64,000 bases of DNA from Mycobacterium kyorinense (GTDB lineage: Bacteria > Actinomycetota > Actinomycetes > Mycobacteriales > Mycobacteriaceae), in NCBI RefSeq assembly GCF_002101735.1, contig NZ_LQPE01000143.1, positions 185,289 to 249,288 on the forward strand, read 5' to 3'. This document shows positions 8,502-16,550 of this stretch, one piece after another; within the stretch, counting starts at the first letter, position 1, and each line of letters begins with the position of its first letter. A program made the translations under genes and the position numbers. Below the pieces are notes generated by a model, which saw nothing but the letters and a program-made list of their open reading frames with translations, made no database searches and had not been told where the DNA came from.

Positions 8502-8550
8502 ATCGCGTCCAGGGTCGTGCTGTCGTCAAAAGCACAGCCCTGAGCGCGAT
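8502..8550. terminator. Interrupted hairpin between convergent genes
   Basis: Arms 8502-8521 and 8531-8550 pair at 16 of 20 positions (blocks ATCGCG, CAGGG and GTGCT separated by two 2x2 mismatches) around a nine-base loop. It lies exactly between the crotonase stop and the mmpL stop, so it is a likely bidirectional terminator. Confidence 0.55.
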
Positions 8551-8551
8551 C

Positions 8552-11455
8552 TCAACGCGACATGGAGGCCGTCGCGCCGACGTCGTCTGGGTCGTCCCAC
8601 AGCAGGAGCTGGCGAACCGCGGGCCGTGACCCGTAGGGCTGCAGCATTTGGCTGGCCGGACGCGGGCGCACCCGCAGCGGCCACCAGAACCAGCGGCCGA
8701 GCAGCGTCGCGATCGTCGGGGTCATGAACGATCGCACGATCAGCGTGTCAAACAGCAGACCCAGCGCGATCGTGGTTCCCACTTGGGCGAGAATCACCAA
8801 CGCGCTGAAGGCGAATGACGACATTGTCGCGGCGAACACCAGACCGGCCGACGTCACCACCGAACCCGAGCCGGCCATCGCGCGGATGATGCCGGTCTTC
8901 AGCCCGGCATGGATTTCCTCTTTGAACCGGGAGATCAACAGAAGATTGTAGTCGGATCCGACCGCCAGCAGCAGAATGACGGCCAGCGCCAACACAACCC
9001 AATACAGCTGGATGCCGAGAATGTCCTGCCAGACCAGGACCGACAGGCCGAACGAGGCGCCCAGCGACAGCGCCACGGTGCCCACGATCACGATTGCGGC
9101 GACGAGGCTTCGGGTGATGATAACCATGATGAGCAAAATCAGGCTCAACGCCGCGATTCCAACGATCATCAGGTCATATTTCACCGAGTCCTGAATGTCT
9201 TTGTAGGTCGCCGCAGTTCCCGCGAGATAGATGTGGGAGCCCTCGAGAATCGTTCCCTTGACGGACTCCCTTGCCGCGTTCTTGATCAGGTCGACATGCT
9301 TGATGCCTTCCGGCGTGGCGGGATCACCGTCATGGGTGATGATCATTTCCGCAGCCCTGCCATCGGGCGACATGAACAGTTTCACACCGCGCTTGAAATC
9401 GGGATTCGAGAAAACCTCGGGTGGCAAGTAGAAGGAATCATCGATTTTGGCCTTGTCGAAGGCCTGTCCCATCGCTGCCGGGTTGTCGTTCGCGAACGCC
9501 GACTGGCTGTTGATCCCGGAGTTGGTGGCGTAGTTGGACAGGGTCAGCGCCAGATTCGTCATCTGGCTTTCGATCTGCGGTGGTATCAGCGCAACCAGTT
9601 GCGGCTGGAGCGCATCCAGCTTGTCCAACGACGCGGTGATGCTCTGGAACTGGTCGGTGAGTTCGTCGATGCCGTCGATCGCGTCCCAGATAGACCTGAG
9701 CGCAAAGCAGACCGGAATGTCGTAACAGTGCTTCTCCCAGTAAAAGTAGCTGCGGATCGGCCGGAAGAAGTCGTCGAAATTCCCGATCTTGTCTCGCAGG
9801 TCATCGATGACGGCGATCGTGTCGTGAAAGCTTTGGGTCTGCTCGTGCGTGGCTGCGGCGCTTTGCTTTTGCAGCGCATATTGCTGTTGCAAGATGCCGA
9901 CGGTTTTCCTCAACTCGGCCGCCTGCTTGAGCAGATCGGATGCGCGGTCTTTCTGGTACTCCAGGTTCATGACTTGACCGACGCTTTGCTGGCTGAGTTG
10001 AAACGGGATCGAGCTGTGGTCCAACGGCGTCCCCAATGGCCGGGTGATCCCCTGCACCTTTGCGATACCCGGGGTGTGGAAGACGTTCTTCGCCACGCGT
10101 TCCAAGACCAGCATGTCGGCCGGATTACGCAGGTCGTGATCCGCCTCGACCATCAGCAGTTCGGGATTCAGCCGTGCCTGCGAAAAGTGGCGCTCGGCCG
10201 CGGCGTAACCAACCTTAGCCGGCGTCGCCGCCGGCAGGTATGGCTTGGAGTCGTAACTCGTCTTATATCCCGGCAGGGCAAGCAGACCGATCAGCGCGAC
10301 AGCGATCGTCACCGCCAGAATGGGCGCCGGCCATCGCACGATCGCGGTGCCGATGCGCCGCCACCCCCGCGTCCGCATCATGACCTTCGGTTCGAGCAGG
10401 CCGAACCGACTGAGCACCGCGAGCATGGCCGGCGCCAGGGTGAGCGCGGCCAGCACCGACACCAGCATCCCCACCGCGGAAGGAATGCCCATCGATTCGA
10501 AGTAGGGCTGACGAGCAAACCTCAGGCAGAACACCGCCCCGGTAATGGTCAGGCCCGAGCCCAAGACGACGTGGGCAGTGCCGTGAAACATGGTGTCGAA
10601 GGCCGTTTTTCGATCTTCGCCTGCTCCGCGTGCTTCGTGATAACGGCCGAGCACGAAAATCGCGTAGTCGGTGCCGGCGGCGATGGCCAGCAGCGTGAGG
10701 ATGTTGACCGAGAAAGTGGAGAGCTCAATCAGATTGAGGTTGCCCAGAACGGCCACGACCCCGCGCGCCGCAGCCATTTCGATGAGGACAGTGATGAGCA
10801 CCGTCAGCGTCGTGACGACGGAACGGTAGACCCACGCCAACATTATCACGATCACCAGGAACGTGATGAGGGTGACCTTGAGGATTCCCTTGTTGCCCAC
10901 CTCGAATTGATCGGTGATCAACGGCGCCGCGCCGGTGACGTAGGCTTTGACGCCCTGCGGCGCGGGCGTGTGGTCGACAATGTTACGGACGGCGTCGACG
11001 GATTCGCTGGCTAACGCGTCGCCTTGGTTACCGGCGAGATACACCTGGACCAATGCGGCCTTGCCGTCGTTGCTTTGCGAGGCCGACGCCGTGAGCGGAT
11101 CCCCCCAGAAGTCCTGGATGTGCTCGACGTGTTTGGTGTCCTGCTCGAGCCGGTGGATCAATGTGTCGTAGAACTTGTGGGCGTCGTCTCCCAGCGGCTT
11201 GTCGCCTTCCAGCACGATCATGGCCGCGCTGTCGGAGTCGAACTGTTGAAACACCTTGCCGATGTGTTTCATCGCCTGCAGGCTCGGTGCGCTCGGGGAA
11301 CTCATGCCCACCTGGTGTGCTTGCGCAACGGCTTCTAGCCGCGGTACCGCGATATTCGTGAAGGCGGTCAGGCCGAGCCAAAACAGGATGATCGGCACCG
11401 CGAGCCGACGGATGGTGTGCGGCAGCCGGTTTCGCGGGGCGTGCTGCGTGCTCAT
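8552..11455 (-). CDS. MmpL-family RND transporter
   Basis: 967 residues from ATG 11455; the frame is open upstream but that part lies inside mmpS. The MmpL pattern is clear: one N-terminal membrane helix (LAVPIILFWLGLTAFTNIAVP), a large periplasmic domain, five helices, a second large periplasmic domain with coiled-coil stretches (about 480-640) and six more helices. Conserved pieces include GTDYAIFVLGRYHEARGAG and GSDYNLLLISRFKEE, the two Asp-Tyr proton-relay motifs of the family. It exports lipids, siderophores or drugs by proton motive force. The start overlaps the mmpS stop (ATGA), and a TetR gene lies upstream, a layout used for efflux-type MmpS/MmpL pairs. The substrate is unknown. Confidence 0.95.
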   Translation of the reverse strand: MSTQHAPRNRLPHTIRRLAVPIILFWLGLTAFTNIAVPRLEAVAQAHQVGMSSPSAPSLQAMKHIGKVFQQFDSDSAAMIVLEGDKPLGDDAHKFYDTLIHRLEQDTKHVEHIQDFWGDPLTASASQSNDGKAALVQVYLAGNQGDALASESVDAVRNIVDHTPAPQGVKAYVTGAAPLITDQFEVGNKGILKVTLITFLVIVIMLAWVYRSVVTTLTVLITVLIEMAAARGVVAVLGNLNLIELSTFSVNILTLLAIAAGTDYAIFVLGRYHEARGAGEDRKTAFDTMFHGTAHVVLGSGLTITGAVFCLRFARQPYFESMGIPSAVGMLVSVLAALTLAPAMLAVLSRFGLLEPKVMMRTRGWRRIGTAIVRWPAPILAVTIAVALIGLLALPGYKTSYDSKPYLPAATPAKVGYAAAERHFSQARLNPELLMVEADHDLRNPADMLVLERVAKNVFHTPGIAKVQGITRPLGTPLDHSSIPFQLSQQSVGQVMNLEYQKDRASDLLKQAAELRKTVGILQQQYALQKQSAAATHEQTQSFHDTIAVIDDLRDKIGNFDDFFRPIRSYFYWEKHCYDIPVCFALRSIWDAIDGIDELTDQFQSITASLDKLDALQPQLVALIPPQIESQMTNLALTLSNYATNSGINSQSAFANDNPAAMGQAFDKAKIDDSFYLPPEVFSNPDFKRGVKLFMSPDGRAAEMIITHDGDPATPEGIKHVDLIKNAARESVKGTILEGSHIYLAGTAATYKDIQDSVKYDLMIVGIAALSLILLIMVIITRSLVAAIVIVGTVALSLGASFGLSVLVWQDILGIQLYWVVLALAVILLLAVGSDYNLLLISRFKEEIHAGLKTGIIRAMAGSGSVVTSAGLVFAATMSSFAFSALVILAQVGTTIALGLLFDTLIVRSFMTPTIATLLGRWFWWPLRVRPRPASQMLQPYGSRPAVRQLLLWDDPDDVGATASMSR

Positions 11456-11898
11456 CCGGATTTGTCGAGGCAGAAGGTGTAGGCGTTCACTGTGTTCACG
11501 GTCCTCTCGTCCTTGACCTCGTCGTTGATGATGATGCGGCAGCCCAGTGTGCTGCTGTTGCCTTGCGCCGTCAGGTTGGCGATGACAGCCGGGTCGGTGG
11601 TGATGGCCTCGTACCTCCACGGCAGCGGGGCCCGGTCTACGCGCTGCGGCGCGGCATGGATGTCTTGGTAATTGATGGTCGCCACCGACCCGGGGTCACC
11701 GAACACCTCGTAGACCACGTGTTTGGGGTTGAACGGGACGCTGTCGTTCAACACGCCGGTCGGAGTCGACGTGTCGTTGTTCGATCCGAAGATGCCGTGG
11801 AGTCGGTAGACCCCAAATGCGGCCAGCGCCACGACTGCGACCGTGAGCAGCACTATCCACCAGCGCTTAAGCACGCGGGTAAATGAAAACCGTTTCAC
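11452..11898 (-). CDS. MmpS-family membrane protein, partner of MmpL
   Basis: 148 residues from GTG 11898 (VKRFSFTRVLKRWW). One N-terminal helix (WIVLLTVAVVALAAFGVYRL) anchors an exported domain with the MmpS core: VVYEVFGDPGSVATINYQD and the paired cysteines in TLGCRIIINDE and YTFCLDKSG, which probably form a disulfide. MmpS proteins are periplasmic adaptors for the cognate MmpL. The length is right for the family (about 140-150). The gene overlaps mmpL by four bases; a candidate operator lies 40-53 bases upstream of the start. Confidence 0.94.
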   Translation of the reverse strand: MKRFSFTRVLKRWWIVLLTVAVVALAAFGVYRLHGIFGSNNDTSTPTGVLNDSVPFNPKHVVYEVFGDPGSVATINYQDIHAAPQRVDRAPLPWRYEAITTDPAVIANLTAQGNSSTLGCRIIINDEVKDERTVNTVNAYTFCLDKSG

Positions 11899-11937
11899 CC
11901 GTAGCCCTTCGACGCTGGGACGCGACCTATGGCGTAG

Positions 11938-11951
11938 ACAGTACGGTACGG
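11938..11951. promoter_or_regulatory. Candidate TetR operator before mmpS
   Basis: ACAGTACGGTACGG. Its core CAGTAC-N-GTAC-N-G is shared with the site upstream of the neighbouring tetR gene (12633-12645). The two therefore look like binding sites of the same regulator. Confidence 0.5.
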
Positions 11952-12002
11952 GACCGGACCACACAAGAGACGATGTCGTTCACACTGCGGAAATCAGAGG
12001 CT

Positions 12003-12605
12003 TCATTTCAGGGGCCGGATAAGGCTGGGGATGATGACGTCGTCGACCAGGGTCTGCACAGTCTCGGCAGTGGGCGGCCGAGTGGGCAGGACGGACCGGA
12101 AGATGAGATAGCCGGGCAGGAGATCCCACAACTCGTCGCTGATGGCGGCTTCCTGGATTTCCCCGCGATCGACCGCCTCGCGCAGAACATGACGCATCAA
12201 CGCTTTGCGCTGCTCGATGAACTGATGCTGCATGACTTCGTTGAGCGCGGGGTTGCGCGACACCTCGACCAGGACGGCGCGGATGGTGCCGGCATTTTGG
12301 CCAACCTCCTGGCAGATCACCTCGCCCAGCCGCAGCAGGTCGCCACGCAAGGTGCCGGTCTCCGGCGGAACCGCGACCTGGCGAACGCCCTCGATGAACG
12401 CCGCCAGCACCAATTCCGCCTTCGATGGCCATCGCCGGTAAACGGTCGCTTTGCTGGCGCGGGCGGTGGCAGCGACGGCGTCCACGGTCAGCCGGTCATA
12501 GCCGTGTTCTTGCAGCAGTTGCAGCGTCACCGCCAGCAGCTCGGTTTCCCGGGGCGACCACGGTGACTCGGCCGCATGATCGGCTAGTTGGGTCACAGCG
12601 CCCAC
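12003..12605 (-). CDS. TetR-family regulator, probably of the adjacent mmpS-mmpL
   Basis: 200 residues from GTG. The HTH lies at about residues 30-62: YDRLTVDAVAATARASKATVYRRW with the classic SKATVYRRWPSKAELV recognition segment. The C-terminal part carries the TetR_C_16-like pattern seen in AcrR-type regulators (…IRAVLVEVSRNPALNEVMQHQF…, discontinuous). It is 104 bp upstream of mmpS on the same strand. Matching candidate operators stand upstream of itself and of mmpS, so repression of both is likely. An alternative start a few codons downstream cannot be excluded. Confidence 0.88.
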   Translation of the reverse strand: MGAVTQLADHAAESPWSPRETELLAVTLQLLQEHGYDRLTVDAVAATARASKATVYRRWPSKAELVLAAFIEGVRQVAVPPETGTLRGDLLRLGEVICQEVGQNAGTIRAVLVEVSRNPALNEVMQHQFIEQRKALMRHVLREAVDRGEIQEAAISDELWDLLPGYLIFRSVLPTRPPTAETVQTLVDDVIIPSLIRPLK

Positions 12606-12622
12606 GATAGAGCCGTCCGCGA

Positions 12623-12643
12623 AGTACTGTCCAGTACCGTACC
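12623..12643. promoter_or_regulatory. Candidate TetR operator upstream of the tetR gene
   Basis: Contains the perfect inverted repeat GTACTG-TC-CAGTAC (12624-12637) followed by CGTACC, so GTAC occurs three times in 19 bases. It lies 19-38 bases before the tetR start and shares CAGTAC-N-GTAC-N-G with the site before mmpS. Confidence 0.55.
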
Positions 12644-12661
12644 GCCGGGCGCGGCGGCGAA

Positions 12662-13657
12662 TTAGCTCGCCAGACCGACAGCCGACGCGAAAGCCCGTAG
12701 CTCGCGCGGGATGTCGGATCCGGCCGGCTGGTAGGCGATCTCGGTGACGCCGAGTGACGCGAGGTGATCGATCTTCTGCGCGACCTGCGCGGCAGTGCCG
12801 GTCAGCGCCGTCGAGCTGGCGAACGGGATCAGGTCGGCGACGTGCGGCTCGTCGCGCGGGTTCGCCTTGACCAGATGTCCCTCGTGGATCGCCAGATGCC
12901 GCTCGTTCTCCGGATAGGCTTCGATCGCCTCACGCCATGCACGCCCACCAGGTAGAGCGTCGACGGCATCGGCGCCGCCGCGTTCGTAGGTGGCGTGGTA
13001 CATCACCACCGCCCCCGGGCCCGCCGCATCGGCGACCCGCGCAGAGGTCAGCTCCTCGCCGTTGTCGAGCACGGTGCCGAATGCCAGCAGCGCCCGCCAC
13101 GGCAAGACCTTGGCCGCATCGGGTTGGGGCAGCGCGGCGGAGAACACGCCGTCGCCGAGTTCGGCCGCTACGGCCAAACCCTTCGGGCCGTCCGCGCCGA
13201 TCAGGATCGGCACGTCGATCGGCCGCTCGGCACCGAAGCCGGGCAGCTGCAGCATGCGTATCGTCGCCCCCTCCCATTCGGTGGTTTGGCCCGCGAGAAG
13301 CGCCCGCAGGCAACGGACATACTCGGCAACCAGTCGCCACGGCATCGGCTTCTTGCCGAGCGCGAATCGGCCGGTGAAGCCGGAGCCGATTGCCACGGCC
13401 ACCCGTCCGGGCGCTTGTCCGACCAGTTCGGCGATGGCGGCGGCGTTCACCATCGGATGGCGCAGGCTGGGCACCAGCACTCCTGGCCCCAGGCCGATGC
13501 GCGACGTGCGCTCCGCGCACCGGCTGAGCACCATCCACACATCCGGGAGGATGGCCGGCGAATCATAGAGCCAGGCACGCTGGTAGCCCAGAGTTTCGGC
13601 CAACTCCACGTGCGCGGGAGTCTCCGACGAGGTTGCGAACGCGCATGAAATGTCCAT
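12662..13657 (-). CDS. Luciferase-like (LLM) F420- or flavin-dependent oxidoreductase
   Basis: 331 residues from ATG 13657, where the family N-terminus begins (MDISCAFATSSETPAHVELAETLG, residues 1-24). TIM-barrel luciferase-like features: RIGLGPGVLVPSLRHPMVNA, AIGSGFTGRFALGKKPMPW, and PILIGADGPKGLAVAAELGDGVF, the conserved cofactor-side strand. In mycobacteria most such proteins use F420. The upstream part of the same frame (to 14362) is antisense to the MBL gene and is rejected. The gene is divergent from that MBL gene with only ~40 bp between starts, so they may share regulation. Confidence 0.9.
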   Translation of the reverse strand: MDISCAFATSSETPAHVELAETLGYQRAWLYDSPAILPDVWMVLSRCAERTSRIGLGPGVLVPSLRHPMVNAAAIAELVGQAPGRVAVAIGSGFTGRFALGKKPMPWRLVAEYVRCLRALLAGQTTEWEGATIRMLQLPGFGAERPIDVPILIGADGPKGLAVAAELGDGVFSAALPQPDAAKVLPWRALLAFGTVLDNGEELTSARVADAAGPGAVVMYHATYERGGADAVDALPGGRAWREAIEAYPENERHLAIHEGHLVKANPRDEPHVADLIPFASSTALTGTAAQVAQKIDHLASLGVTEIAYQPAGSDIPRELRAFASAVGLAS

Positions 13658-13697
13658 TGCCCGGACACTACTGAACGACCGCGCGCACGATGAACGC

Positions 13698-14423
13698 ATG
13701 AACACAGGGCTGCACACCGACGTCGACGAAATCGCCGACGGCATCTTCCGGCTTTCGACGTGGGTACCGGGTATCACCGAACACGGCTTTACGTTCAACC
13801 AGTTCCTGCTGGCCGGCGAGCAGCCGTTCCTGTTCCACTGCGGCATGCGGCAGCTCTTCCCGCTGGTGTCGGAGGCCATCGGGAAGGTGATCCCGCTGGA
13901 GCGGCTGCGGTGGATCTCGTTCGCCCACATCGAGGCCGACGAATGCGGGGCGATGAACATGCTGCTGGCCGCCGCCCCACACGCCGAAGTCATCCAGGGT
14001 CCGCTGGCGATCATGCTGTCGCTGACCGACATGTGCGACCGGCCTCCAGTGGTGGCCCCGGACAGCGACGCGCACGATATCGGCGGGCACCGGCTGCGGT
14101 TCATCGCGACCCCGCACGTGCCGCACAACTGGGAAAGCGGGCTGTGGTTCGACGACACGACGTCGACGCTGCTGGCCGGTGATCTGCTCACCCACACCGG
14201 CAAGTGCCCTGCCCTAACCGAATCCGATTGCGTCGCACCGGCTTTGGAAGCCGAGGAGCTGTTCCATGCCACCGGCCTGACCACGAACCTGGCGCCCACG
14301 CTGGAGCAGTTGGCCCGATTGCAGCCGACCACGTTGGCGCTGATGCACGGCGCGTCGTTCACCGGCGACGGCGCCGGACAGCTGCGCGGGCTGGCCGAGG
14401 GCTACGCAGCAATGGCTCGCTAG
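13698..14423 (+). CDS. MBL-fold protein with flavodiiron-type metal motif
   Basis: 241 residues from ATG 13698. The metallo-beta-lactamase fold is indicated by HIEADECG (about residues 77-84), TPHVPHNW (about 137), LLAGDLLTH (about 158) and LMHGASFTG near the end. H-x-E-x-D-E resembles the H-x-E-x-D-H diiron motif of flavodiiron proteins and related 'ODP' oxygen-binding domains rather than HxHxDH hydrolases. No flavodoxin domain is attached. It may therefore be an oxygen- or NO-reducing or sensing diiron protein paired with a separate flavo- or F420-partner, possibly the divergent LLM gene (inference). An ATG at 13650 in the same frame would overlap that gene; the later ATG is preferred. Confidence 0.85.
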   Translation: MNTGLHTDVDEIADGIFRLSTWVPGITEHGFTFNQFLLAGEQPFLFHCGMRQLFPLVSEAIGKVIPLERLRWISFAHIEADECGAMNMLLAAAPHAEVIQGPLAIMLSLTDMCDRPPVVAPDSDAHDIGGHRLRFIATPHVPHNWESGLWFDDTTSTLLAGDLLTHTGKCPALTESDCVAPALEAEELFHATGLTTNLAPTLEQLARLQPTTLALMHGASFTGDGAGQLRGLAEGYAAMAR

Positions 14424-14427
14424 GCGC

Positions 14428-14464
14428 GTCACTGCAGTCACTTACGTCACTGCGGTCGTAGGCT
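14428..14464 (+). promoter_or_regulatory. Direct repeat plus -10 box before lpqJ-like gene
   Basis: GTCACTGCAGTC (14428-14439) is repeated as GTCACTGCGGTC (14446-14457), 18 bases apart. TAGGCT at 14459-14464 is a candidate -10, ten bases before the ATG. The repeats occupy the -35 region and look like tandem binding sites of an activator or repressor. Confidence 0.4.
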
Positions 14465-14474
14465 GTGCCATGAG

Positions 14475-15026
14475 ATGTCCAGGCTTACGTGTGCACTGGC
14501 GGGTGCGTGGCTGCTGATCGCCGGCCTTCTGATAGCCGGGTGCGGTTCCACTGTCGACGGCACGCCGTCGGCCGCGCCGGGCGCCGGGCGAACGGAACCC
14601 TCCTACCCGAAGGCCCGACCGCCACTGCCGCCGACAGCAAAGCCGTCCCAGCCGGCGTCGCCGAGTCCGACGGCACCTGCCGGCGCCATTCCGCTGCCGG
14701 CCGACCCGGACGGATACGTCTTCATCGAGACGAAGTCAGGGCAGACGCGCTGCCAGATCGCCAAGGACAACGTGGGCTGCGAAGCGCCGTTCACCAACTC
14801 GCCGATGCAGGACGGCGAGCACGCCAACGGCGTCAGCATCACCGCCAGCGGGGATGTGCATTGGGTGCTGGGCAATCTCGGTGACATCCCCGCGGTCACG
14901 ATCGACTACCGCACCTACGACGCGCAGGGCTGGACGATCGCGGCCAGCCAGAGCGGCACCCGCTTCACCAATGACCACACCGGTCACGGCATGTTCGTGA
15001 GCATCGAGAAAGTCGACACGTTCTAA
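14475..15026 (+). CDS. lpqJ: Exported lipoprotein, LpqJ-like
   Basis: 183 residues. The signal peptide has a lipobox LIAGCGS with Cys around residue 23, then a Pro/Ala/Ser-rich linker (about 30-75) and a globular domain of ~105 residues with two cysteines (TRCQIAKDNVGCEAPF) that probably pair. It is thus anchored to the outer face of the plasma membrane. Size and location near iniBAC and ansP fit Mtb LpqJ (Rv0344c); the name rests mainly on synteny. Function unknown. The start gives a transcript with almost no leader (-10 at 14459). Confidence 0.75.
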   Translation: MSRLTCALAGAWLLIAGLLIAGCGSTVDGTPSAAPGAGRTEPSYPKARPPLPPTAKPSQPASPSPTAPAGAIPLPADPDGYVFIETKSGQTRCQIAKDNVGCEAPFTNSPMQDGEHANGVSITASGDVHWVLGNLGDIPAVTIDYRTYDAQGWTIAASQSGTRFTNDHTGHGMFVSIEKVDTF

Positions 15027-15046
15027 AGCCGCATAGTCTGTCGGTC

Positions 15047-15976
15047 GTGGACTTTCGCGTATTCGTCGAACCCCAGCAAGGTGCGAGCTACGAGACCCAG
15101 CTCGCCGTCGCGCAGGCCACCGAATCACTGGGCTTCTCCGCGTTTTTCCGGTCCGATCACTACGTGGCGATGAGCGGCGACGGGTTGCCCGGCCCGACGG
15201 ATTCCTGGGTGACGCTCGGCGGCATCGCCCGGGAGACCTCCACCATCCGGCTCGGCACACTCGTCACCTCGGCGACCTTTCGCCACCCCGGCCCGCTGGC
15301 GATCTCGGTCGCCCAGGTCGACGACATGAGCGGCGGACGAGTCGAACTGGGGCTCGGCACCGGCTGGTTCGAGCGTGAGCACCAGGCCTACGGGATCCCG
15401 TTTCCGCCGCCACGCGAGCGCTTCGCCCGGCTGACCGAACAACTCGAACTCATCACCGGCCTCTGGACGGCGCCAAACGGCGAGACATTCGACTACGCGG
15501 GCGCCCACTACGCGCTCAACGACTGCCCGGCCTTGCCCAAACCGGTCCAGCGGCCTCATCCGCCGATCATCATCGGCGGTCTGGGGGCCAAGCGGACACC
15601 GCTTCTGGCGGCGACGTTCGCCGACGAATTCAACGTTCCGTTCGCGTCGCTGGACACCGTGAAAACCCAATTCGGACGCGTCGCCGACGCGGTCGACGCC
15701 AACGGCCGGTCGGCGGATTCGATGACGTACTCGGCCGCGTTCGTGCTGTGCGCCGGCCGCGACGACGCCGAACTCACCCGGCGGGCAGCCGCCATCTGCC
15801 GAGAGCTCGACGAGATGCGGACCAACTCGCCGCTCGTCGGCACGCCCGGCGAGATCGTCGACCGCCTCGGCGCATTCGCCGAGATCGGCGTGCAGCGGGT
15901 GTATATGCAACTGCTCGACATGTCGGATCTGGAGCACCTGCAGCTGTTCGCCGACGAGGTCATGCGGCAGCTCTGA
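15047..15976 (+). CDS. LLM-class F420-dependent oxidoreductase
   Basis: 309 residues from GTG. Luciferase-like TIM barrel with the N-terminal strand MDFRVFVEPQ, FRSDHYVAMSGDGLPGPTDSW, TIRLGTLVTSATFRHPGPLA, and GGRVELGLGTGWFEREHQAYG, the sequence that marks the F420-dependent subgroup in mycobacteria; PPIIIGGLGAKRTPLLAATFADEFN supplies the C-terminal cofactor strand. The substrate is unknown. A TAGTCT -10 box (15034-15039) is seven bases from the start, so a leaderless mRNA is likely. Confidence 0.92.
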   Translation: MDFRVFVEPQQGASYETQLAVAQATESLGFSAFFRSDHYVAMSGDGLPGPTDSWVTLGGIARETSTIRLGTLVTSATFRHPGPLAISVAQVDDMSGGRVELGLGTGWFEREHQAYGIPFPPPRERFARLTEQLELITGLWTAPNGETFDYAGAHYALNDCPALPKPVQRPHPPIIIGGLGAKRTPLLAATFADEFNVPFASLDTVKTQFGRVADAVDANGRSADSMTYSAAFVLCAGRDDAELTRRAAAICRELDEMRTNSPLVGTPGEIVDRLGAFAEIGVQRVYMQLLDMSDLEHLQLFADEVMRQL

Positions 15977-15977
15977 G

Positions 15978-15983
15978 TAGGAT
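15978..15983 (+). promoter_or_regulatory. -10 box (TAGGAT) for leaderless gene at 15990
   Basis: TAGGAT lies six bases before the GTG start, directly after the stop of the LLM gene. The distance leaves no room for a ribosome-binding site. Confidence 0.5.
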
Positions 15984-15989
15984 CGACAC

Positions 15990-16484
15990 GTGGCCCGCTA
16001 CGGTCCTCAGGACGATCCGAGCAGACAGCCGACGCAGATGGCCGAGGTGCAACAGCCAACCGGCCCTATCGAATCCGCCGACGCATCCGAGCCGCAGCCG
16101 CCTCCCCCCTGGTATCGCAAGCGATCGCTCCTGGCTGCCTGGGCCACACTGGTTGCGATCCTGGTCGTATTGATCATTTACGGCCTGATCCAGCTCTCCA
16201 CTGGCGGTGGCGGCGGTCCGGCCACCACCACCTCGACGACTCCGTCCTCGACGACCACCACAACGCCGTCGACCACAGCCACCACGACCACCACAACGCC
16301 GTCGCCGAGCAGCACCGAAGAGGCGCCGCCGCCGGCGACCAACGCTCCCGTCGCGCCGCAGCCCGGGCGGCCGCCACCGGCGCACCACGAGCCGCCTCAC
16401 ATACCCAAGCTGCCGCCGTTGCCGCCGCTGCCGTCGACGATCACGTTGCCGCACACGGTGATCACGCTGCCGCCGCACATCTGA
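15990..16484 (+). CDS. Single-pass membrane protein with Thr/Pro-rich external tail (tandem paralog 1)
   Basis: 164 residues from GTG. A hydrophilic N-terminus of ~40 residues (Gln/Pro-rich) is followed by WYRKR, one membrane helix (about 43-64, LLAAWATLVAILVVLIIYGL), a Gly-rich hinge, a Thr/Ser/Pro-rich stretch (about 70-110), then a Pro-rich tail ending PHTVITLPPHI. The positive charges before the helix predict the tail outside. Thr/Pro stretches of this kind are often O-mannosylated in mycobacteria. It is the first of three adjacent genes with the same plan, and shares the end motif ITLPP with the second. No enzymatic domain is visible; role in the envelope is inferred. Confidence 0.8.
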   Translation: MARYGPQDDPSRQPTQMAEVQQPTGPIESADASEPQPPPPWYRKRSLLAAWATLVAILVVLIIYGLIQLSTGGGGGPATTTSTTPSSTTTTTPSTTATTTTTTPSPSSTEEAPPPATNAPVAPQPGRPPPAHHEPPHIPKLPPLPPLPSTITLPHTVITLPPHI

Positions 16485-16536
16485 CACGCTCGGCCCGCCG
16501 CCCGCGTGGCATCAGCGTTTTTGCGATCCCGATGGC

Positions 16537-16542
16537 TACCAT
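16537..16542 (+). promoter_or_regulatory. -10 box (TACCAT) for leaderless gene at 16551
   Basis: TACCAT is eight bases before the GTG start, in the 66-bp gap after the first paralog. The same geometry recurs before the third paralog. Confidence 0.5.
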
Positions 16543-16550
16543 CGGCGACC

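Noticed and set aside
8909..11014. 701-codon plus-strand frame opposite mmpL
   Set aside because: Arg/Gln/Asp-rich composition typical of an antisense shadow in high-GC DNA; the opposite strand is a clear MmpL.
13658..14362. N-terminal extension of the luciferase-like oxidoreductase
   Set aside because: It is antisense to the MBL gene, Ser/Met/Cys-rich, and the family begins at MDISCAF.
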